DNA of 14,957 nucleotides from an uncultured Collinsella sp. (GTDB lineage Bacteria > Actinomycetota > Coriobacteriia > Coriobacteriales > Coriobacteriaceae). Below, in pieces: positions 5,616-11,896 of the stretch; within the stretch, counting starts at the first letter, position 1, and each line of letters starts with the position of its first letter. Both the position numbers and the translations under genes were made by a program. The stretch covers positions 1-14,957 of the forward strand of contig CABRID010000048.1 in NCBI GenBank assembly GCA_902470895.1. Reading direction: 5' to 3'. The notes beneath the pieces are model-generated. The model was not told where the DNA came from, did no database searches, and worked only from the letters and a program-made list of their open reading frames with translations.

Positions 5616-6977
5616 TTACAGACCGGCGATGTGATCGGCGGGCGTCGCGACAACCTGTCCGGCGCTCTTGGCGGGACGCTTCTTCTTGGTCTCGGTCGTG
5701 CCCAAAAGCCTCGCCTCAAGACCGCTCACCAAGCGAGCGAGCGGCAGGGTGATGACCAGATAGAACAGGGCGGCAACCACGTACGGTGTAATGGAGCCCG
5801 TCGTGGCCACGATGGTACGGGCGTTCATGACGATCTCGACCACACCCACGGCGGCAAGCAGCGACGTATCCTTGTAAAGCAAGATAAACTCGCTGGTCAG
5901 CGTAGGCAAAACATTGCGGAACGTCTGCGGAATCATAACGTAGAGCAGCGTCTGGAAGGCATTCATGCCCAGAGAGCGAGCAGCCTCGTTTTGGCCCTTG
6001 GGGATCGATTGAATACCGGCGCGGAAGATCTCACACAGATAGGCAGACGAATTCATGGCCATGACGATGACGCCGAGCACGTAGTCATCAACCTTGACGC
6101 CGGCCAACGGCAGACCGAAGAACGCGATATAGATCTGCAGGAACGCCGGCGTACCGCGAATGATATTCACGTAGATGCCGGCGAGGCAGCGCAGGATGCG
6201 CGACTTGGAGATGCGCATGAGCGACAGGGCGAAACCGAAGGGAATTGCCAGCGGAAACGCCACAAGCACGATCGAAAGCGACATGAGGAAGCCCTTGAAG
6301 ACGATCGGCAGGCTCTGGACCAAAATGACCGGGTTCAGGAACAGGCGCAGGAACATATTGGAGTTCCACGCCTCGACCCACGGCTGCTCCTTAAGGTCGG
6401 CCAGGAAGTTATCGAATGCCGTCACGCCCTTAATCTCGACGGAAGGAATCTTGGAGATCTTCCTGGTCGAGCCATCGGCCAAAGTGCAGGTGCCGCTAAA
6501 GGCCTCATCGCCGCCCTCGACGGGGAAGGTCACGCCGTAAACCTCGACGCGGAAATAGCCGCCGGCAGGCGCCGTCTCACCAAAGTCAATCTTGAGCGTC
6601 TGGCCGTCAGCCTTGCACGTGGGCTTCATGGGCGTACGATCCATGAGGTCCTCGCCCGAGAGCATCGTCAATCGAGTGTCATCGGTACCAAACGTCGTAC
6701 CGTCGACAAACGTCAAAGAAAGACCGCTCAGCTCCTCGTCGGCATCGGCCTGAACTTCCCAAGTGATGCGCGTCTCGGTGCCGCCGACCACATCGCTACC
6801 CGAACCGGTATTGGGTCGGGCGGTAATCTTTGCGGTCTCAAGCGCCTGGGCGGTCGTGGGCACGCAGGCCCCCGCGCATACCAGGGCGAGCGCCACAGCC
6901 AGGGCACAGGCCAGCTTTTGGAGCATCGAGGGCAGTGGAAAACGCTGCTCCGCGGCCCCTTTGTTCAGTCGAGACAA
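5616..6977 (-). CDS. Amino-acid ABC transporter permease with N-terminal extracytoplasmic domain
   Basis: 453 aa from a TTG at 6977, chosen because AGGAG stands 6 nt upstream. The internal ATG at 6926 and further-upstream ATGs lack ribosome sites. Residues about 18-46 are a signal peptide or first membrane helix (MLQKLACALAVALALV, then TTAQA). Residues about 47-205 are a beta-rich soluble segment (GTETRITWEV, LSLTFVDGTTF, YFRVEVYGVTF) not seen in standard permeases. Residues about 220-425 are a HisM-type transmembrane domain with NIIRGTPAFLQ and the EAA coupling loop (330-350, EAARSLGMN) that contacts the ATPase. The tail is basic (KKKRPAK). It is the middle gene of the operon. The extra domain is not a periplasmic-binding-protein fold by eye and could be Ig-like; its role is unknown. 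Confidence 0.92.
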   Translation of the reverse strand: MSRLNKGAAEQRFPLPSMLQKLACALAVALALVCAGACVPTTAQALETAKITARPNTGSGSDVVGGTETRITWEVQADADEELSGLSLTFVDGTTFGTDDTRLTMLSGEDLMDRTPMKPTCKADGQTLKIDFGETAPAGGYFRVEVYGVTFPVEGGDEAFSGTCTLADGSTRKISKIPSVEIKGVTAFDNFLADLKEQPWVEAWNSNMFLRLFLNPVILVQSLPIVFKGFLMSLSIVLVAFPLAIPFGFALSLMRISKSRILRCLAGIYVNIIRGTPAFLQIYIAFFGLPLAGVKVDDYVLGVIVMAMNSSAYLCEIFRAGIQSIPKGQNEAARSLGMNAFQTLLYVMIPQTFRNVLPTLTSEFILLYKDTSLLAAVGVVEIVMNARTIVATTGSITPYVVAALFYLVITLPLARLVSGLEARLLGTTETKKKRPAKSAGQVVATPADHIAGL

Positions 6978-7045
6978 GGTGGCTCCTATCGTAGAAGTTG
7001 CCGGCAAAACGAGACGGAAACGCTCTCCGTCAAGAGAAGCGCAAA

Positions 7046-7073
7046 GGCCCTTTCCGCCAAAACGGAAAGGGCC
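7046..7073 (-). terminator. Intercistronic hairpin between SBP and permease genes (partial terminator)
   Basis: GGCCCTTTCCG (7046-7056) pairs with CGGAAAGGGCC (7063-7073) around a 6-nt loop, an 11-bp perfect stem. On the - strand it is followed only by TTTGCGC, a weak U-tract, so read-through to the permease gene is expected. In binding-protein ABC operons such hairpins keep the SBP in excess over the membrane proteins, by attenuation or by protecting the 3' end of the upstream mRNA. That role is inferred. Confidence 0.7.
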
Positions 7074-7095
7074 CGCGCGCAATCAAGTAGTTATT

Positions 7096-7956
7096 TTACT
7101 TGATATTGTACTTAGCCATGAGGGCGTCGACGGTACCGTCGTCGGTCAGGTCCTTGATAGCCTGGTTGATGTCGTCCTTGAGCTTGGTGTTGCCCTGGTT
7201 GATGGCGATGGCGTACTCCTCGCCGGTGCTGATCTGCTTGATGGTCTGGCAGGTGTTGAACTGCTCGGCGGTCAGCTGGCTCGCAACGGAGCGGTTGGTG
7301 ACTACGGCGTCGCCCTTATCGGACTGCAGGGCGCTGAAGCACTCGGTGGCGTCCTTGTAGGGGACGATCTTGGCCTTGGGGAAGTTCTCCTGGGCAAAGG
7401 CCTCGGCGGTCGAGCCAGACTGGACGATGATGGTAGCGTCGGCGTTGTTGAGCTTCTCGCTGTAGTTGTCGGCCGTGATGTCGGTGTTATCGACCTTGGT
7501 CACGATAGCCTGATCGTCCATGTAGTAGGAATCAGAGAAAGTGACTTCCTTCTCACGCTCGGGCGTGTCGGTGATAGCCGCGATGGAGACGTCGTACTTG
7601 GCGCCCGAAGCGACGCCCGGAACCAGCGTGTCAAAGTCATTGTTGACGTACTCGACATCCAGACCCAGCTTGTCACCGATAGCCTTGATGAGCTCAAGGT
7701 CAAAGCCCTGGTAGTCGCCGTTGTCATCCTTGTACTCAAACGGCGCGTACTCGGCAGAGGTGCCGACGGTCAGCGTGCCGTCCTTGACGAGCGCGTACTC
7801 CTTGGAGCCGTCGACCTTCTCGACCTTAGCGTCGTCAGAGCTGCTGGAACCGGCATCAGAACCAGAGGTGGCGTTGGACGAACCGCAGCCCGTCAGAGCA
7901 AGGGCGAGTGCCATAGCACCCGTGGCGGCAAATGCGCCAAGCTTCTTCAGCTTCAT
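7096..7956 (-). CDS. Amino-acid ABC transporter substrate-binding lipoprotein
   Basis: 286 aa from the ATG at 7956, which has AAGGAG 7 nt upstream. The signal peptide ends in the lipobox LTGC (Cys24, lipidation site), followed by a Ser/Gly/Asp linker (25-45). It is a family 3 solute-binding protein: GTLTVGTSAEYAPFEYKD and the GFDLELIKAIGDKLGL motif near the N-terminus, then VSIAAITDTPEREKEVTFSDSY in short, and a second lobe with VQSGSTAEAF and DAVVTN. It captures a polar amino acid at the outer membrane face and delivers it to the adjacent permease and ATPase. It is the first gene of the operon, with its own promoter at 8014-8042. The ligand cannot be fixed from sequence alone. Confidence 0.95.
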   Translation of the reverse strand: MKLKKLGAFAATGAMALALALTGCGSSNATSGSDAGSSSSDDAKVEKVDGSKEYALVKDGTLTVGTSAEYAPFEYKDDNGDYQGFDLELIKAIGDKLGLDVEYVNNDFDTLVPGVASGAKYDVSIAAITDTPEREKEVTFSDSYYMDDQAIVTKVDNTDITADNYSEKLNNADATIIVQSGSTAEAFAQENFPKAKIVPYKDATECFSALQSDKGDAVVTNRSVASQLTAEQFNTCQTIKQISTGEEYAIAINQGNTKLKDDINQAIKDLTDDGTVDALMAKYNIK

Positions 7957-8013
7957 AATCAGTCTCCTTCCGGTGACCTCGTTTGATTCAGAGGTCTGCA
8001 AAAACTGTTGGCT

Positions 8014-8042
8014 ATTATGCACCCGGAATTACGAATCTGCAA
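8014..8042 (-). promoter_or_regulatory. Sigma70-type promoter of the amino-acid ABC operon
   Basis: On the - strand TTGCAG (8037-8042), a 17-bp spacer and CATAAT (8014-8019, 5/6 match) precede the SBP start by about 58 nt. In the leader, GACCTC/GAGGTC (7975-7980 with 7991-7996) can form a short hairpin upstream of the ribosome site. No recognisable riboswitch is present. Confidence 0.65.
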
Positions 8043-8103
8043 TGAGAAAACTGATTGAAACAAACCCATAACGTGAATGGAATACTCTACTTTGTGACAG
8101 TCA

Positions 8104-8970
8104 TTACTGCTGCAATGACCTTAATAGTCTAATTTCAGCTGCATAACCTGCAAGTTCGTTCGGAGTCTCCAAAATGAATGGCAATGCGCGCAAGCGGCCA
8201 TTCGATACAATATTCTGCATAACCTGCATACCGCCGCCAAACTCTTCACTGCCCAGGTAGCCCTTGCCGATGCATTCGTGGCGGTCCTTATGGGCGCCGC
8301 AGGGGTTCTTGGAGTCATTGATATGCACGGCGCGCAGGCGCTCGATACCCACCACACGATCGAACTCGTCAAGCACACCGTCAAGATCGTGGACGATGTC
8401 ATAGCCGGCATCGCTCACATGGCAGGTGTCCAAACAAACGCCCAGCTTATCGGACAGCTCTGGGCACTTGGCGGCAACGCCCTCGATAATGCACGCCAGC
8501 TCCTCAAAGCTGCGGCCCACCTCGGTACCCTTGCCGGCCATGGTCTCGAGCAGCACCGTCGTCTGCTGGCCCTCAAACATCACCTGGCACAGGGTGTCGA
8601 CAATCATCTGAATGCCGGCGTCGGAGCCCTGCCCCACATGCGCACCGGGATGGAAGTTGTAGTAGTTGCCGGGCAGCGCCTCCATGCGCCGCAGGTCCTC
8701 TGCCATGGCCTCCAGGGCAAACTCGCGCGCCCGCTCTTTGGCTGAGCAGGGGTTATAGGTATACGGGGCATGAGCCACGAGCGGGCCAAAGTCGTTTTGC
8801 TCCATAAGCTCGCGCAGGGCCGCCACGTCATCCATGTCAAGGTCTTTCGCCTTGCCGCCGCGCGGGTTGCGCGTAAAGAATGCAAAGGTATTGGCGCCAA
8901 TGGACAACGCTGTCTCCCCCATTGCCCGATAGCCCTTCGTCGTCGAAAGATGGCACCCGATCGTCAGCAT
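8104..8970 (-). CDS. nfo: Endonuclease IV (deoxyribonuclease IV, AP endonuclease)
   Basis: 288 aa from the ATG at 8970, with GGAGG 9 nt upstream. The frame stays open further upstream only because it runs through a palindromic repeat. The enzyme cleaves 5' of abasic sites in base-excision repair. It has the full AP-endonuclease family 2 signature set: LLETMAGKGTEVG, CLDTCHVSDAGYD and HINDSK..GAHKDRHECIGKG. By alignment with E. coli Nfo all nine metal ligands of the trinuclear zinc site are present: H67, H107, E142, D181, H184, H216, D229, H231 and E268. Length is normal (about 280). It is the last of three co-directional genes. No terminator is visible before the next promoter (8014-8042). 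Confidence 0.96.
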   Translation of the reverse strand: MLTIGCHLSTTKGYRAMGETALSIGANTFAFFTRNPRGGKAKDLDMDDVAALRELMEQNDFGPLVAHAPYTYNPCSAKERAREFALEAMAEDLRRMEALPGNYYNFHPGAHVGQGSDAGIQMIVDTLCQVMFEGQQTTVLLETMAGKGTEVGRSFEELACIIEGVAAKCPELSDKLGVCLDTCHVSDAGYDIVHDLDGVLDEFDRVVGIERLRAVHINDSKNPCGAHKDRHECIGKGYLGSEEFGGGMQVMQNIVSNGRLRALPFILETPNELAGYAAEIRLLRSLQQ

Positions 8971-8987
8971 CTCCAGCTCCCTCCTCA

Positions 8988-9066
8988 TCAGTTGCGGTGA
9001 AATACGGTCTATTGGTGCCTTATTTTGGCGCAAACAGACCGTATTCCACCGCAAGTTATAAAAGGG
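8988..9066 (-). repeat. 79-bp palindromic element, copy A, upstream of nfo
   Basis: Arms TTGCGGTGAAATACGGTCT (8992-9010) and AGACCGTATTCCACCGCAA (9036-9054) pair over 19 bp. The single imperfect position is an A/C mismatch on the + strand but a G-U wobble in RNA of the - strand. The 25-nt loop contains TGCCTTATT (9016-9024). The shared outer sequence extends to TCAG on the left and GTTATAAAAGGG on the right. It ends just upstream of the nfo ribosome site. The second copy is at 10154-10232, equal in length and same orientation relative to the next gene. Confidence 0.9.
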
Positions 9067-9117
9067 GCATCAGGGACAAAGGCCTCCAGGCATTCCAAGC
9101 GCTGGTGCCATGCCCCC
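9064..9117 (-). terminator. Possible long-stem terminator after the Gfo/Idh gene
   Basis: On the - strand GGGGCAT (9111-9117) and ATGCCCC (9064-9070) form a 7-bp closing stem. The enclosed 40 nt could form minor internal pairs (CCAG/CTGG, GGCA/TGCC). The stem runs directly into TTTTATAA of repeat copy A. The large interior makes it a weak candidate, so nfo may still be cotranscribed. Confidence 0.3.
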
Positions 9118-9122
9118 ACGCC

Positions 9123-10142
9123 CTAAAGTTTCAAACGAATCGCATCGATGATGTGCGCGCAGCGCTGCGTGGCGGCAAGGGGCATGACGGGACTCTCGAG
9201 TTTCCCCGCCTGAATGAGCTGCGTCGCATGCTGGATTTCGCCGTAGAAATCATCGACCTCAAACGGGGCATTTATTTCTAGCGTTCGACCGTCGGAATAC
9301 TTCACATGAGCGCGCTCGGGGCGATGGAGACGCTCGATTTCCAACGAGCCCCGCTCACAGGCAATCGTTAAGCGGCTTTCATATGTTGCTTTGCCGTCGC
9401 ACGCCATATGAATGGGTATACCGCCGACGCTCATATGGATCTCGTCGGCCCAATCGACGCGGCCGCCTGATACGTCACGCCAGCGAACTTCACGGGACGA
9501 AACCTCGCACGCGCCCGCGAGCAAATCCTCAAACCAACCGACCGCATAGCAGCCCATGTCATATAGACAGCCGCCCTGCAACGGATCAAGCAGATAGCCC
9601 GAAGGAGACTCGCCGTAATCGAGCTTTTGCACGCTTTCAATCGAGACAATACGGCCAAGCTCACCCGACGCAAGCAAGTCTTTCACGCGAGTGCGCATCG
9701 GGCAAAACCGATTCTTCATCGCCTCCATAAACAGCACGCCGCGCTCGCGAGAGGTAGAGGCAATCGAGAGAGCCTCTTCCTCACTCAAAACGGCCGGCTT
9801 TTCGCACAACACGGCCTTTCCGGCGCGCAGCGCGCGACAGGCCCAACGCGTATGCATGCCATGCGGAAGAGCCAAGTAGATTGCGTCGACATCGGGGTCG
9901 GCAATCAGCGCGTCATAAGCCGCATCGCCGCTATCGTCAGCCGTGGCATAACTGTGCGCGGCATCAATCGAAAACGCCCTGCAAAACTCCTCAACATGCG
10001 AAGGAGTGCGGCCGGCGGCAGCCACAAGCCGTGCCCCGTCCACCTCCTTGAGCGACGATGCAAATCGATGAGAAATGCGTCCAGCGCCCAAAACGCCCCA
10101 ACGAACCTCACGTAAATCATCACATGAATCCCGATGGCCCAC
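9123..10142 (-). CDS. Gfo/Idh/MocA family NAD(P)-dependent oxidoreductase
   Basis: 339 aa from a GTG at 10142, chosen because GAAGGGGG lies 5 nt upstream; there is no nearby ATG in frame. The Rossmann motif GVLGAGRIS (16-24) binds NAD(P). LALPHGMHTRWACRAL (89-104) and CEKPAVLS (113-120, EKP with the usual Lys) are core family motifs, and GGCLYDMGCY (189-198) resembles the dihydrodiol/xylose dehydrogenase subgroup. Members oxidise or reduce sugars, inositols or diols; the substrate here is unknown. Length is normal. It lies between two palindromic repeats, downstream of an aldo/keto reductase gene, so the two may act on related carbohydrate-like substrates, which is inference from context only. 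Confidence 0.93.
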   Translation of the reverse strand: MGHRDSCDDLREVRWGVLGAGRISHRFASSLKEVDGARLVAAAGRTPSHVEEFCRAFSIDAAHSYATADDSGDAAYDALIADPDVDAIYLALPHGMHTRWACRALRAGKAVLCEKPAVLSEEEALSIASTSRERGVLFMEAMKNRFCPMRTRVKDLLASGELGRIVSIESVQKLDYGESPSGYLLDPLQGGCLYDMGCYAVGWFEDLLAGACEVSSREVRWRDVSGGRVDWADEIHMSVGGIPIHMACDGKATYESRLTIACERGSLEIERLHRPERAHVKYSDGRTLEINAPFEVDDFYGEIQHATQLIQAGKLESPVMPLAATQRCAHIIDAIRLKL

Positions 10143-10153
10143 GACAGCCCCCT

Positions 10154-10232
10154 TCAGTTGCGGTGAAATAGTTCCTGTCGATGCCTTATTCTGCCGCAAG
10201 CAGGAACTATTCCACCGCAAGTTATAAAAGGG
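10154..10232 (-). repeat. 79-bp palindromic element, copy B, upstream of the Gfo/Idh gene
   Basis: Arms TTGCGGTGAAATAGTTCCTG (10158-10177) and CAGGAACTATTCCACCGCAA (10201-10220) pair over 20 bp with the same single G-U/A-C position as copy A. The 23-nt loop contains TGCCTTATT (10182-10190). The element fills the whole gap between the aldo/keto reductase stop (10233) and the ribosome site of the Gfo/Idh gene. Inner stem bases 10171-10174 and 10204-10207 differ from copy A but still pair. Confidence 0.9.
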
Positions 10233-11423
10233 TCACGAGGAGCGCGTTTTGCCGAAGGCCTTAAGCACCGCCGTCACGGGGCCAGGCTGAAAACGGCGGC
10301 GTACGTCGTCCAAGCGCCCGGGGATATCGATGTGCTGCGGACAGTGCCGCGCGCATTTGCCGCACTTGACGCAATTGCTCACCAACTTAGGCTCGCTTGT
10401 GCGCACCGCGCTCGCCGTAAAGTACTGCGATAGACCCGTAAACCAGCTGTGCGCATAGCTTGCGTTGTAGGCAGCAAAACACCCAGGGATATTGATGCCT
10501 TTAGGACACGGCATGCAATAGCCGCATCCCGTGCAGGGCACGCGATTCGATTTTTCAAACTCCCTCAGCACGCGTGCGATGGCATCGAGCTGAGCAGCCG
10601 TCATCGAATCCGGCAGGGCCCGATCGGCCAACGCCGCGTTCTCATCCACTTGCGCGATATCGGTCATACCCGAAAGCAGCATCGTCACCTGAGGATGGTT
10701 CCACACCCACGAAAGCCCCCAGGCGGCCGGAGTGCGCAAATGCGGGTCACGGGCGCCATCGAGCACAGCGCGTGCCCGCGGCGGAAGTTTGCCCGCTAGA
10801 CGACCGCCCAGCAGTGGCTCCATCACAAACACCGCAAGACCGCGCTCCGCAGCCGCCATGAGTCCTGCCGTTCCCGCTTGGTAACGCTCGCCGGCATAGT
10901 TGTACTGGATCTGGCAAAAATCCCAGTCATATGCGTCAAGCACCGTCAGGAAATCCGCCGCGCTGCCGTGATACGAAAAACCAATCTGGCGAATGCGCCC
11001 CGCCGCCTTTTGACGCGCGATCCAGTCCTCGATGCCCAACGCCACCACACGTTTCCACTGGGCGGGCGAGGTGATGTTGTGCATAAGGTAATAGTCGATA
11101 TGGTCAGTCCGCAGCCGACGCAGCTGTTCGTCAAAGAACCGGTCGAAATCCTCCGCGCATTTGCACGAAGCATGCGGCAGCTTGGTCGCGAGCAAAACCT
11201 GGTCGCGTAGGCCTAGGCGCTCAAGCGAAGCGCCCACGCAAGCCTCGTTGCCGGGATAGAGATAGGCCGTGTCCAGGTAGTTAATCCCCTGCTCCACTGC
11301 ACGGGAGATGATGGCGTCGGCTGTCTTCGCATCCGGGCGTCCCGGCGCACCGGGAAACCTCATGCAGCCCAGCCCCAACGCCGAGATACGGTTACCGCTT
11401 TTGGGGTCAACGCGATATTGCAC
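10233..11423 (-). CDS. Aldo/keto reductase with C-terminal 2[4Fe-4S] ferredoxin-like domain
   Basis: 396 aa from a GTG at 11423 with GGAGGAGG shortly upstream. The TIM-barrel part (1-290) has the catalytic tetrad D51, Y56 (in DTAYLYPGNE), K81 (ATKLPH) and H115 (YLMHN). The C-terminal part has two clusters: CTGCGYCMPCPKGI (C297, C300, C303, C306) and NCVKCGKCARHCPQHI (C351, C354, C357, C361). This is the known AKR subfamily fused to an iron-sulfur domain, common in anaerobes. It probably exchanges electrons with ferredoxin or flavodoxin while reducing a carbonyl; the substrate is unknown. It is the first of three co-directional genes. I see no convincing promoter in 11424-11585. Confidence 0.94.
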   Translation of the reverse strand: MQYRVDPKSGNRISALGLGCMRFPGAPGRPDAKTADAIISRAVEQGINYLDTAYLYPGNEACVGASLERLGLRDQVLLATKLPHASCKCAEDFDRFFDEQLRRLRTDHIDYYLMHNITSPAQWKRVVALGIEDWIARQKAAGRIRQIGFSYHGSAADFLTVLDAYDWDFCQIQYNYAGERYQAGTAGLMAAAERGLAVFVMEPLLGGRLAGKLPPRARAVLDGARDPHLRTPAAWGLSWVWNHPQVTMLLSGMTDIAQVDENAALADRALPDSMTAAQLDAIARVLREFEKSNRVPCTGCGYCMPCPKGINIPGCFAAYNASYAHSWFTGLSQYFTASAVRTSEPKLVSNCVKCGKCARHCPQHIDIPGRLDDVRRRFQPGPVTAVLKAFGKTRSS

Positions 11424-11585
11424 GGCCCCTCCTCCCCCATCGAAGCCCTGATAAGGCGAAACAAACCTGTCACGTCATCGAAGCACATCGGAATCGCAAT
11501 CGAGAACGTATCGTAACGCAGCAGAAATCAGGCCGTCACGGCACCGCTTTAACATCAGCAAAAAGCCCGATGAAAGGAGGCAAGC

Positions 11586-11780
11586 GTGGCCACGCGTGAG
11601 GACGCCTACCCCTATCCCGGCGAGCAATACATCCTCTCGGTCGACTGTTACCAGACCGAGATCATGGACCATCTGGACGAGCTTCCCGCCACAGGCGCCG
11701 TCATCTTCTGCACCTTCCCCAAGGCGCGCGATGGCGTTGGATATCCCGCACGCGTTTTTGCCATCTGCCCCGCGGCATAA
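11586..11780 (+). pseudogene. C-terminal remnant of a cyclase-family (kynurenine formamidase-like) protein
   Basis: 64 aa from a GTG with a strong AAAGGAGG at 11573-11580 and an in-frame TGA just upstream. The sequence HLDELPATGAVIFCTFP (residues 29-45) and GVGYPARVFAICP match the C-terminal strand pair of the cyclase family (PF04199: LDELPATGA, then a basic segment, then G.G.PAR.FA). The YPYPGEQYIL..DC part also looks like that family's late region. The catalytic HxGTHxDxP region and about 150-200 residues are missing. A decayed or recombined gene is likeliest. However, the good ribosome site leaves open a small expressed protein. Confidence 0.6.
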
Positions 11781-11853
11781 GTTCTCATGCGTTTGTTCTT
11801 CTAAATTCCGCCTCCGGTGCACGCTACATGCTCCAGCGGCATACAATCCACCG

Positions 11854-11879
11854 GGCGCTCCGCACGCGGGCGCCTTTTT
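11854..11879 (+). terminator. Hairpin with U-tract just upstream of the ketopantoate reductase-like gene
   Basis: GGCGC-T-CCG (11854-11862) pairs with CGG-GCGCC (11867-11874) around a CACG loop, with one bulged T, followed by TTTTT (11875-11879). It would terminate transcription from the left. The ribosome site of the next gene begins 3 bases later (GAGGAG, 11882-11887), and TACAAT (11842-11847) is a possible -10 in front. It is either a terminator of the remnant gene or an attenuator/5' cap hairpin for the next gene. Confidence 0.65.
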
Positions 11880-11896
11880 GTGAGGAGATGATTCAC

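Noticed and set aside
4896..7103. Long + strand open frame (about 735 codons) across the ABC ATPase and permease genes
   Set aside because: It is antisense to two genes with complete family motifs, has no ribosome site, and its composition (rich in His, Arg, Gln and Asp) is typical of a GC-rich antisense frame.
6763..7986. + strand open frame of about 407 codons opposite the SBP gene
   Set aside because: The SBP on the - strand has a lipobox and family 3 motifs; the + frame is low-complexity Val/Leu/Gly/Asp, as expected opposite a Lys/Asp-rich gene.
8988..9066. Palindromic element as a simple Rho-independent terminator
   Set aside because: Neither strand has a U-tract directly after the stem, and the 23-25 nt loop and strict outer sequence conservation are not needed for termination.
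8988..10232. Palindromic repeats as CRISPR repeats or insertion-sequence ends
   Set aside because: The two copies are about 1.1 kb apart with ordinary genes between them, with no spacers, no transposase and the same orientation instead of an inverted pair.
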